DNA of 8,167 bases from Caryophanales bacterium UBA4365 (GTDB lineage Bacteria; Bacillota_I; Bacilli_A; RFN20; CAG-826): positions 1-8,167 of the forward strand of contig DGSJ01000068.1 in the NCBI GenBank assembly GCA_002393905.1, read 5' to 3'. Below the pieces are notes generated by a model, which was not told where the DNA came from, made no database searches, and saw only the letters and a list, made by a program, of their open reading frames with translations. The translations under genes and the position numbers were made by a program. This document shows, in pieces, positions 1 to 6,406 of the stretch; within the stretch, counting starts at the first letter, position 1; each line of letters starts with the position of its first letter.

Positions 1-2
1 AT

Positions 3-425
3 GGAAAAGATTCTCATGGTCATGATATTGACTATGAACAATTAAAGAACACTGTTACGTATGTAAAAAACCCTGTTGATTTAGATAAACCACGTCAAGA
101 GTTATCCATTCAAGACTTAGAGAATTACGCCTCTTATCGTGGAGGTAAACTTCTTTCTAAAGATTATAAAAATGGAGAAATCTATAAGAAACTCAAGTGG
201 GTGAACCACGATGGAGTCGAATTTGAAGCAAGTGCCCACACAGTTGTATACTGTGGTCACTGGCATAACGTTTCATATGAAAAGTATGCTTGGGATTTTG
301 ATCGCCAAGCCAAATTCGACAAACTCGTCGCAGAAGTTTGGTACGATTCTCATGATAAGGATGAAGATCGTTACTACTGGTACGACGACGAATATAAAGC
401 TCACTATAAACAATTAGAAAAGTAA
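3..425 (+). CDS. C-terminal part of a protein with a degenerate treble-clef-like domain (5' end outside window)
   Basis: The frame is open from the window edge (first full codon at 3) to TAA at 423-425, giving about 140 residues of a longer protein. Function is not established. The segment running GGKLLSKDY, then KLKW, then EFEAS, then GHWHN resembles a short domain I recall at the C-termini of some Firmicutes proteins, where KLxWxC..GHxFEA and GHWCxxC supply zinc ligands. Here only one cysteine remains (in CGHW), so a zinc site is unlikely to be intact and the fold would be held otherwise. The tail is rich in Tyr, Trp and Asp, with VWYDSHDKDED followed by a YYWYDDEY stretch. No membrane segment is visible. 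The stop overlaps the next start (TAATG), which suggests translational coupling with the HAD phosphatase and a shared operon. Homology is from memory of the motif pattern. The reading frame is secure; the domain identity is tentative. Confidence 0.7.
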   Translation, partial: GKDSHGHDIDYEQLKNTVTYVKNPVDLDKPRQELSIQDLENYASYRGGKLLSKDYKNGEIYKKLKWVNHDGVEFEASAHTVVYCGHWHNVSYEKYAWDFDRQAKFDKLVAEVWYDSHDKDEDRYYWYDDEYKAHYKQLEK

Positions 426-1081
426 TGAAAAAATATCGTGCTCTCTTTTTAGATACGGATGGAACGCTTCTTGATACACTTCAAGATATTTTAAATGCGG
501 TGAACTTCTCTCTAAAAGGATGCGGATACGATAAACAATATTCCTACGAAGAAGGAAAGAAACTCATTGGTGGCGGAGCCTATGTTCTTGCTCAAAGAGC
601 AATCGCTTTTGCTCATCCAAGTGAAGAACAATATAAAGAATTCGAAGAATTTTTCTTAAAGAAATATCTTGAACTACAAGATGCTACAACTAAACCATTT
701 GATGGATTAACTGAACTTCTTCTTTCAATTAAAGATGAGTACAAACTATTTATCATTTCGAATAAACCACAATTCCTTCTTGATGACATCATTAAGAAAA
801 CATTTCCAGAAGGATTATTTATTGAAGCTTGTGGACATAAAATCGGAAATCCAGAAAAACCAGATCCTATCTTAATTAACTATCTTGTTGATAAATATCA
901 TTTAAATAAAAAAGAATGTCTTTTTATTGGTGATTCAATCACCGACATTCAAACCGCGATTAATGGAAATGTTGACTCATGTCTAGTTACTTATGGCTAT
1001 GGAGTTAACATTGATTCATTTAAAGAAAAAGCCACTTGTGTGGCTAATTCAGTTGAAGATTTATCTAAGCTACTGAAGTAG
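425..1081 (+). CDS. HAD-superfamily hydrolase, phosphoglycolate phosphatase-like
   Basis: A 218-residue soluble phosphatase, the usual size of the Gph/PpaX branch of the HAD superfamily. These enzymes remove phosphate from small metabolites through an aspartyl-phosphate intermediate that needs Mg2+. All four motifs are present: motif I FLDTDGTLLD with nucleophile D10 and acid/base D12; motif II IISNKP with S112; motif III lysine K145 in EKPDP; motif IV FIGDSITD with D170 and D174. The alpha-helical cap lies between residues about 15 and 90, as in subclass I caps. The ATG shares its A with the TAA of the upstream gene, and there is only a weak purine-rich stretch before it, so translation probably depends on coupling. 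The last 17 bp overlap the tail of the antiporter on the other strand. The substrate cannot be read from sequence: phosphoglycolate, pyrophosphate and sugar phosphates are all possible. The family call is firm; the specific name is not. Confidence 0.92.
   Translation: MKKYRALFLDTDGTLLDTLQDILNAVNFSLKGCGYDKQYSYEEGKKLIGGGAYVLAQRAIAFAHPSEEQYKEFEEFFLKKYLELQDATTKPFDGLTELLLSIKDEYKLFIISNKPQFLLDDIIKKTFPEGLFIEACGHKIGNPEKPDPILINYLVDKYHLNKKECLFIGDSITDIQTAINGNVDSCLVTYGYGVNIDSFKEKATCVANSVEDLSKLLK
1026..1045 (-). terminator. Probable intrinsic terminator of the PII-antiporter operon, inside the HAD gene
   Basis: On the minus strand a perfect 6-bp stem AGCCAC/GTGGCT with the 4-base loop ACAA is followed at once by TTTT, a C and TTT. 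It starts 20 bases after the antiporter stop codon (1065-1067). On the plus strand the same bases encode HAD residues about 202-207. The position and the U-tract suit a terminator for the minus-strand operon. The stem is short, so strength is uncertain. Confidence 0.55.
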
Positions 1082-2342
1082 TAGTTGGTATTTCGTTTGC
1101 TTTTTGTAGCGAAATCTTGGTAATCACTGGACCTAAGAGCTCATAGAAGATTGTGGCAGTTAAGACAACTGCAAGAATTATGGAACTCTGGTTTTCTAAT
1201 CCAAGATGGGCTAGCTCTTGGCTTGCTGTCGTTGCTAAACCAATCGCCACACCAGCTTGCGGAAATAATGTAAAACCTAAATATTTTTGGACAGTTGGTT
1301 CAGAATGTGTGAGTTTTGCTGAGGAAAATGCACCTAAGTATTTACCTAAACATCTAAAGATAATGTAGACCAAGGAGACAATCACAACAATTAAAGCGGA
1401 GTCACTTGCGAAGATTGTGATATCAAGTGATGCACCAGAAATCACAAAGAAAAGCATATAAAGTGGTGGAGTGAATTGATCGACTCTTTCGACCGTACGC
1501 ATCGCATCACTTCTAAAGTTAATAAAGATCGCTCCAATCATCATACATCCTAAAAGTGGAGAGAATGATAGATTTGTGCCGAGGATTTGCCAGTGATTTT
1601 CTGTGCAAAGCATGGATAAACCAACAATGGTTAACACTGCGCATATAACCATAATCATTCTATTGGCACGTGATTTGAAAAATTTGCAACCAAGTGAAAC
1701 AAGGAATCCAAGAATAGTTCCAACAACGAGTGAACCAATAATTTCAATAAGAGGTACAAGTAAAATTTCTACAGCAGAAACCGAACCATTTCCTGCAAAA
1801 GCCTTAGATAATGCGAATAAAACAGCAAACGTAATTAAAGCAACAGCATCGTCAAATGCGACTACTGGAATTAAAGTTTCAACAAGTGGCCCTCGAGCTT
1901 GATATTGGCGAATGACCATGAGTGTTGCCGCAGGTGCTGTGGCACAGGCTATTGCACCAAGTGTGAGAATAATTGAAACAGGAAGTTGATCGCCTAAGAA
2001 AATACGGGCGATAAATAAACCACCGATGGTCAGAATCGCACCTCCGAGTGCTTCAAAAAGAGTGATCAAAACAATTCTTTTTCCAACCGCCTTCAAAGAA
2101 GAAGTCTTAAATGAAGTACCAATTGTGAAGGCAATAAAGCCTAACGCAATCTCACTAATCCATTTAACCGCTGATAACTTTCCTTCATCCCAACCGCCAA
2201 TGTATTTGCCTAATAAAAACGGACCAAAAATAATTCCAGATAAAAGATATCCAGTAACGTTTGGTAAACGTAAAACTTTCATCAATCTTGATGATAAAAG
2301 TCCGACTAAAAGAGCTAAGGCAATACAAAGAATTTGATTCAT
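1065..2342 (-). CDS. CPA2-type cation:proton antiporter without a regulatory C-terminal domain
   Basis: A 425-residue polytopic membrane protein of the monovalent cation:proton antiporter-2 type (KefB/CpaA/NapA relatives), which exchanges Na+ or K+ for H+ to control pH and ion content. The N-terminus has the family pattern RLPNVTGYLLSG followed by GP near residues 25-41. About 12 hydrophobic segments follow. The ion-binding core shows TAPAA (135-139), matching the unwound helix, and D164-D165 in VAFDDAVAL, the paired aspartates typical of electrogenic CPA2 proteins. The protein ends shortly after the last membrane helix, so the cytoplasmic RCK (TrkA-N/TrkA-C) domains of many relatives are absent. 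The ATG directly follows the TAA of the PII-like gene (zero gap). A weak GAAGG at 2353-2357, 10 bases upstream, may help initiation, but coupling is likely. Ion specificity cannot be decided. The absence of an RCK domain and the partner gene suggest that control comes from the PII-like protein, which is inference. Confidence 0.9.
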   Translation of the reverse strand: MNQILCIALALLVGLLSSRLMKVLRLPNVTGYLLSGIIFGPFLLGKYIGGWDEGKLSAVKWISEIALGFIAFTIGTSFKTSSLKAVGKRIVLITLFEALGGAILTIGGLFIARIFLGDQLPVSIILTLGAIACATAPAATLMVIRQYQARGPLVETLIPVVAFDDAVALITFAVLFALSKAFAGNGSVSAVEILLVPLIEIIGSLVVGTILGFLVSLGCKFFKSRANRMIMVICAVLTIVGLSMLCTENHWQILGTNLSFSPLLGCMMIGAIFINFRSDAMRTVERVDQFTPPLYMLFFVISGASLDITIFASDSALIVVIVSLVYIIFRCLGKYLGAFSSAKLTHSEPTVQKYLGFTLFPQAGVAIGLATTASQELAHLGLENQSSIILAVVLTATIFYELLGPVITKISLQKANEIPTTTSVA

Positions 2343-2675
2343 TTAGAAGCTGCCTTCGAAACTTTCTAGTGGGGAAGTGAACATTCCACCTTTGGTATTT
2401 GTGAAATTACCCGTCTTTTCACGGATAATTTGTTTCACTTCTTCAATATTTTTCTCATCCAAAATAAAGTAAACAGTGGTGTTTTGAGTGAGTTTATGTT
2501 GGTCGATATGACTTAACGAAACGAACTGTAAAGTGTCTTCTCTTTCATCCTCAAAAACGTGTTTTAAGGAAGTTGACGCCATCACGGTTCCGTTAATCCC
2601 TTTTAAGGAGAGTTCTTTAATTAAGTCTGATGTTTCATTTGTGTTTTCTAACACAACAAATAATAAATATTTCAT
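2343..2675 (-). CDS. Small PII-like (GlnB/DarA-fold) protein, candidate regulator of the antiporter
   Basis: A 110-residue soluble protein. The predicted order beta (residues 2-9, KYLLFVVL), helix (about 14-25), beta (27-36, GINGTVMAST), long loop (about 37-65), beta (66-73, TVYFILDE), helix (75-87) and a tail matches the ferredoxin-like PII fold, which forms trimers and binds nucleotides between subunits. The tail GGMFTSPLESFEGSF resembles the end of DarA/PstA, the 109-residue PII-like c-di-AMP receptor, where VFVLPVE.FE is usual. The long middle loop would be the T-loop used for partner contact. Its sequence is unlike that of canonical GlnB, so the ligand is unknown. The gene lies directly before the antiporter, TAA-ATG with no spacer. 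It has no Shine-Dalgarno at a normal distance: TATAAT ends 6 bases before the ATG, so the mRNA may be leaderless. The fold call rests on pattern and size rather than a search. CutA-like or DUF190-like relatives are alternatives with the same fold. Confidence 0.65.
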   Translation of the reverse strand: MKYLLFVVLENTNETSDLIKELSLKGINGTVMASTSLKHVFEDEREDTLQFVSLSHIDQHKLTQNTTVYFILDEKNIEEVKQIIREKTGNFTNTKGGMFTSPLESFEGSF

Positions 2676-2681
2676 ACGACT

Positions 2682-2709
2682 ATTATAGACCTCTAATTTG
2701 CTAATTCAA
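2682..2709 (-). promoter_or_regulatory. Sigma-70-type promoter of the PII-antiporter operon, leaderless geometry
   Basis: On the minus strand there is TTGAAT (2709-2704), a 16-base spacer and a perfect TATAAT (2687-2682). The ATG starts 6 bases after the -10, so transcription should begin at or within a base or so of the start codon. The only SD-like bases, AGAGG, lie in the spacer between -35 and -10 and would not be in the transcript. Confidence 0.7.
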
Positions 2710-2829
2710 CAACGATAAACTCGATATCGCTTCTTAGTAAGTTAGTGATAACGTTTCATAAAAATTAAATTTTTAGTTGCGATATCTATGAATATACTTA
2801 CAATAATATAGCGATTAAGACCTAGGAAA

Positions 2830-2835
2830 AAGGAG
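2830..2835 (+). promoter_or_regulatory. Shine-Dalgarno of the ABC transporter gene
   Basis: AAGGAG lies 8 bases before the ATG at 2844, within a longer AAAAAGGAG run. It fixes the start of the 969-residue protein, which also matches the expected first strand of the ATPase (MLELKNIVKDY). Unlike the PII, Nudix and AlkD-stub genes, this first gene clearly has an SD-bearing leader. Confidence 0.85.
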
Positions 2836-2843
2836 AAACGCTT

Positions 2844-5753
2844 ATGCTAGAGTTAAAAAATATTGTTAAAGATTATGTCAGTGGTAACAATGTTACCCAC
2901 GCTTTGAAAGGAATTAATATTTCCTTCCGTCAAAATGAATTTGTTTCTATCCTTGGTCCTTCTGGTTGTGGCAAAACCACAACTTTAAACATTATTGGTG
3001 GCCTTGATCGATATACCTCTGGTGATCTTCTTATCAAAGGTCAATCAACTAAAAACTACAAAGACCGTGATTGGGATACCTACCGTAACCACTCTATCGG
3101 ATTTGTTTTCCAAACATATAATCTCATTCCGCAAATGAACATTTTAGGCAACGTTGAGTTAGCCTTAACCATTGGTGGAATCGGAAAGGAAGAACGACAA
3201 GCTCGTGCTTTAGAGGCATTAGAAAAAGTTGGATTAGGTAATGAAGCTAAGAAAAGACCAAACCAACTCTCTGGTGGTCAAATGCAACGTGTCGCCATTG
3301 CCCGTGCGCTAGTTAATAACCCAGAAATTCTTTTAGCTGATGAACCAACCGGTGCTCTTGACTCCGTTACATCTGTTCAAATCATGGAACTTCTAAAAGA
3401 AGTTGCTAAAGATAGATTAGTTATCATGGTTACTCATAACCCTGATTTGGCCTACAAATATTCCACTCGTATTGTCACAATGAAAGATGGTGAAATCATT
3501 GATGATTCCAACCCATTTGAAGTTGTCGAAAAACCAGAAGTTGTTAGTGCCGAAGAAGTCGAAAAAGTCCGCAAATCTAAGATGAATGGTAAAACAACAT
3601 TCCTTTTATCTGCGAAAAACTTACTTGCTAAAGCCAAACGTACAACACTCGTTTGTATCGCTGGATCAATTGGTATTATTGGTATCTCTGCCGTCTTAGC
3701 TGTCACTAGTGGTGTTCGTAGTTACATCCATGACATGCAAGACGATATGCTTAGCGGTAACCCAATCCAAATTAAGGAACAATCATTAGATTTAGGCTCA
3801 TTAATTAGTTTTGCTACAACCGCTCAAAAAACTGACGCAGTTAAAAAATCCATCAAAGATGGAAAAATCAACATTGATTACATGATCGAATATCTTGCTG
3901 ATACAAGAAATAAATTTGAAGATTCTTTAACTAAAAACGATATTACTGCGGATTATTTTCAATACGTTAAGGAAATGCCTGAAGATTATTACTCAGCAAT
4001 GAAATTTGGCTACGGAAATAACCGTAAACTGAATATGTACACCGATTGGACTTACACCAATAAAAGCGGTGAAATTTATAAAGACACAACAAAGAAATAT
4101 GTTTCTTTACAAGAAATTGAAGACATCTATGTCACGATCGTAAAGAAGACTGCGTTTGCTAACTACGCATCAATGATCCCAATGTTTACATCAACATTTG
4201 ATGTTTTACCAAATGATGATAGTTATGTTTTAAGTCAATATAACGTCTTAAACGAAGGTGGTTATCTTCCAAAAGCCGATAACGAAATGGCTATTGTCGT
4301 TGACAAAGACCAACGTTTAACCGATCTTTTCCTTGCTCAAGTTGGTTACTATACTCAAGCTGAATTCGCCCAAGTTATTGATGAATTTGCTAATGGAACA
4401 CAAGGAGAAGATCCTCAATCCAAGCATGATCGTCTCAAACCACAAGATTTTGACTACGACAAGCTTCTTAATAAGAAATATACCGTTTATTCTGATGATC
4501 AAGTTTTCTATGAAATGCCAGTAGCCGATACTTATTTCCCTCAACCTGAATTTCCATTTAACCCACTTAAATATGGTTATCATGGAGAATTTAAAAACGA
4601 TGGTAGTGATCTTCCAAAAAATGGAAAAAACATGAAAATTACCGCAATTCTTAAACCAAAAGAAGGAATTTCCTATGGATGTTTAGATACTGGATTTGTT
4701 TTATCAAAATCTTTTGATGACGCCTTTATCAAGGCCAACGAGAATTCTGGAATTGCAAATTATGTACGTGGAATCCGAGATATATTTAAGGATCTTAGCA
4801 AAACCCAGGAAGAAGAGTTAGTCCAGAAATATAAGGATAAAGAAACAGAAATTGCTAACGACCCAATGCTAACTATTCTAATTCCAGAAATCCAAGCAGC
4901 TTTAAAAGCAATGCTTCAATCAACCACATTGATTACTTTATCTTTCTATCAATATGAATGTGACATGACTTCGCTAACATTCTTACCAGAAGAGGATCAG
5001 AAAGTCTTAAAAGGATTTGGCACGCCTATTTCCGTAGGAACTATCGGTGAAAACGCCATGTCCATCATTCAAAACCTAATGGGTTCATTTGATCTTCCAA
5101 GTCAACTTCAGAGTGCTCTTAGAACTGTTGGTGGTGAAGAGATTGCTAATAGCATCAACGTTTATCCAAAGAGTTTTGATGAAAAAGATTTAGTTACTTC
5201 TTATCTGGATAAGTGGAATGGCGATGATCCAATCACGATTCATCCAGATGGAGTGAAAAGAGAAATCCAACGTAGTGAACGTTCCAACATCAAATACAGT
5301 GATAACCTCGAAATCGTTATCAGAATGATTAATTCATTAATCGATATTATCTCAATCGCCTTAATCGCCTTTACATCCCTTTCACTAGTTGTTTCAACGG
5401 TGATGATTGGTATTATTACCTACGTTAGTGTTGTTGAACGTGTGAAGGAAATCGGTATTATCCGTTCTCTTGGTGGGCGTAAACTCGATGTTTCTAACCT
5501 CTTTATTGTTGAAACATTCATCATTGGTGCAATATCAGGTCTATTTGGTATTGGAGTAACCTACTTATTATCTTTAATTATTAATATTATTCTAAAAGTT
5601 GCTGCTGGAGTCGGAGCCATTGTCATTCTCCCATGGTACCTGGCCTTAGCTGTCTTAGCTCTCTCGATCGTCTTAACCCTCATTTCTGGATTAATTCCAT
5701 CTCGAGCAGCCGCCAAGAAAGACCCAGTTGTCGCACTTCGCAGCGGTGAATAA
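2844..5753 (+). CDS. ABC transporter with fused ATPase and FtsX-like permease, large extracellular domain
   Basis: A 969-residue membrane protein joining a LolD/MacB-type ATPase to a permease in one chain, probably working as a homodimer. The ATPase has Walker A GPSGCGKTT (38-46), Q-loop around Q90, signature LSGGQMQR (142-149), Walker B ILLADE (162-167), D-loop ALD (171-173) and switch H198. A charged linker (about 215-260) leads to TM1 (about 264-290), then about 540 residues predicted to lie outside the cell (about 291-830), then TM2 (about 831-862), TM3 (888-918) and TM4 (926-952). The cytoplasmic loop VVERVKEIGIIRSLGGR and the ending SRAAAKKDPVVALRSGE are typical of FtsX-like permeases. 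Such proteins of the type VII (mechanotransmission) group move lipids, peptides or antibiotics, or pass force to an outside partner, rather than carry a solute through a channel. No two-component system, peptidase or substrate gene lies next to it, so the substrate is unknown. It is not MacB proper, whose periplasmic domain is much smaller. Confidence 0.92.
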   Translation: MLELKNIVKDYVSGNNVTHALKGINISFRQNEFVSILGPSGCGKTTTLNIIGGLDRYTSGDLLIKGQSTKNYKDRDWDTYRNHSIGFVFQTYNLIPQMNILGNVELALTIGGIGKEERQARALEALEKVGLGNEAKKRPNQLSGGQMQRVAIARALVNNPEILLADEPTGALDSVTSVQIMELLKEVAKDRLVIMVTHNPDLAYKYSTRIVTMKDGEIIDDSNPFEVVEKPEVVSAEEVEKVRKSKMNGKTTFLLSAKNLLAKAKRTTLVCIAGSIGIIGISAVLAVTSGVRSYIHDMQDDMLSGNPIQIKEQSLDLGSLISFATTAQKTDAVKKSIKDGKINIDYMIEYLADTRNKFEDSLTKNDITADYFQYVKEMPEDYYSAMKFGYGNNRKLNMYTDWTYTNKSGEIYKDTTKKYVSLQEIEDIYVTIVKKTAFANYASMIPMFTSTFDVLPNDDSYVLSQYNVLNEGGYLPKADNEMAIVVDKDQRLTDLFLAQVGYYTQAEFAQVIDEFANGTQGEDPQSKHDRLKPQDFDYDKLLNKKYTVYSDDQVFYEMPVADTYFPQPEFPFNPLKYGYHGEFKNDGSDLPKNGKNMKITAILKPKEGISYGCLDTGFVLSKSFDDAFIKANENSGIANYVRGIRDIFKDLSKTQEEELVQKYKDKETEIANDPMLTILIPEIQAALKAMLQSTTLITLSFYQYECDMTSLTFLPEEDQKVLKGFGTPISVGTIGENAMSIIQNLMGSFDLPSQLQSALRTVGGEEIANSINVYPKSFDEKDLVTSYLDKWNGDDPITIHPDGVKREIQRSERSNIKYSDNLEIVIRMINSLIDIISIALIAFTSLSLVVSTVMIGIITYVSVVERVKEIGIIRSLGGRKLDVSNLFIVETFIIGAISGLFGIGVTYLLSLIINIILKVAAGVGAIVILPWYLALAVLALSIVLTLISGLIPSRAAAKKDPVVALRSGE

Positions 5754-5754
5754 A

Positions 5755-5780
5755 AAAAGGAGACCCTATGGTCTCCTTTT
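5755..5780. terminator. Bidirectional intrinsic terminator between the ABC gene and the chrA-like operon
   Basis: A 7-bp stem GGAGACC (5759-5765) / GGTCTCC (5770-5776) with loop CTAT is flanked by an A-run on the left and TTTT on the right. It therefore gives a U-tract after the hairpin on both strands (seven Ts on the minus strand). It follows the ABC stop by a few bases and lies 14 bases past the stop of the minus-strand transporter operon, so it can end both transcripts. Confidence 0.88.
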
Positions 5781-5783
5781 CAT

Positions 5784-5805
5784 ATCTCATTTGTTTAGAT
5801 GAGAT
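5784..5805. other. Second small hairpin overlapping the end of the distal chrA-like gene
   Basis: ATCTCAT (5784-5790) pairs with ATGAGAT (5799-5805) around an 8-base loop that contains the stop codon of the minus-strand gene (5795-5797). It lacks its own good U-tract. It may support the neighbouring terminator or protect the 3' end of the transporter mRNA. Confidence 0.35.
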
Positions 5806-6406
5806 TGATATAGTTTACAAGTAAACCTAATAGCGCACCCAAGCAAATCATTAATATTGGGTGTGCTTTTTTCTTTAATACTTTTGTAATAACTAAATAA
5901 ATAAACGCGATTAACAAGAAGATAAAGATGGATGTTCGATTAAATGAAATACTAACTGAACCGGTAGTATTAATTGGGAAAAGGACATCACTAAGAAGAA
6001 TTAAAGCGGTGGACATGATTAAGGCAATCGCCACTGGATTAATTCCTTTTAAAGCGTTTTTGATGTGTTTTTGCTCTCCAAACTTCTTTAAGAAAATCGA
6101 GAAAATAAGCATCACAATAAACGCTGGAAGAATCACTGCTAGTGTGGCGATTAATGAACCCAAAAATCCTCCAAAAGCTCCAAGAGAAGATGCACTTCCT
6201 TGTAAAGAGCCAACATAAGTCGCCATATTAATCGCGATTGGTCCTGGAGTGACTTCGCTTAGACCGATCATGTTGATAAATTCTGATTCACTCATCCAAC
6301 CATTTTTTAAAACGGTCTCTCTGACAAGCGGAATCATTCCATATCCACCTCCAAAGGTGAATAAGCCAATCTTTAGGAACTCTAAAAACAAACGAAGAAA
6401 AATCAT
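5795..6406 (-). CDS. Chromate transporter family (CHR) protein, half-size, second of pair
   Basis: A 203-residue membrane protein with about six hydrophobic segments, forming one half of the CHR family layout. The N-terminal motif FGGGYGM (18-24), the segment GWMSESEF (36-43) and TPGPIAIN (53-60) are the conserved CHR signatures. Long-chain members join two such halves; short-chain pairs like this one are known in Bacillota and are expected to act as a heterodimer with antiparallel halves. Studied members export chromate in exchange for proton or other ions, but many relatives have no proven substrate, so chromate resistance is not implied. The ATG overlaps the TGA of the upstream half by 4 bases (ATGA). 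A strong AAGGAGG lies 10 bases before the start (6417-6423). The family call is firm and the substrate open. Confidence 0.88.
   Translation of the reverse strand: MIFLRLFLEFLKIGLFTFGGGYGMIPLVRETVLKNGWMSESEFINMIGLSEVTPGPIAINMATYVGSLQGSASSLGAFGGFLGSLIATLAVILPAFIVMLIFSIFLKKFGEQKHIKNALKGINPVAIALIMSTALILLSDVLFPINTTGSVSISFNRTSIFIFLLIAFIYLVITKVLKKKAHPILMICLGALLGLLVNYINLI

Larger units (their letters stand above)
2676..2843. promoter_or_regulatory. Divergent intergenic region with candidate operator dyads
   Basis: This gap between the PII-like gene and the ABC transporter gene holds the PII promoter on the minus strand and a possible plus-strand promoter: TATACT at 2793-2798 with a poor -35 (TTTTTA at 2770-2775, 17-base spacer). 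Three symmetric elements stand out. A perfect dyad AAAAATT-A-AATTTTT spans 2760-2774 and touches that -35. GTTA-GTGA-TAAC lies at 2741-2752. An inverted pair GATATCGC (2723-2730) and GCGATATC (2779-2786) brackets both. Any of these could bind a regulator of the transporter, but short dyads arise easily in AT-rich DNA. Confidence 0.4.

Noticed and set aside
1..45. An ATG at the very first base that opens a short frame
   Set aside because: It hits TAA after 14 codons. The frame starting at base 3 runs uninterrupted into the recognisable protein, so the ATG is out of frame and incidental.
201..425. A start at 201 (74 residues) for the first gene
   Set aside because: The same frame is open upstream to the window edge, the codon at 201 is GTG inside a continuous domain (KLKW-V-NHDG), and no SD precedes it. 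The gene simply begins outside the window.
1088..1118. ATTTCG/CGAAAT pairing just after the HAD stop as a plus-strand terminator
   Set aside because: The stem is only 6 bp with a 14-base loop, and no T-run follows on the plus strand.
1153..2337. Several plus-strand frames of 70-103 codons
   Set aside because: They lie antisense to the antiporter, which has clear family motifs, and their products are low-complexity with no recognisable domain.
2700..2843. A riboswitch or attenuator in front of the ABC gene
   Set aside because: The predicted transcript leader is only about 40 bases, too short for a riboswitch, and no terminator hairpin is present.
3452..4583. Minus-strand and out-of-frame plus-strand frames of 63-88 codons
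   Set aside because: They overlap the ABC transporter gene fully, have no SD or promoter and no domain-like sequence.
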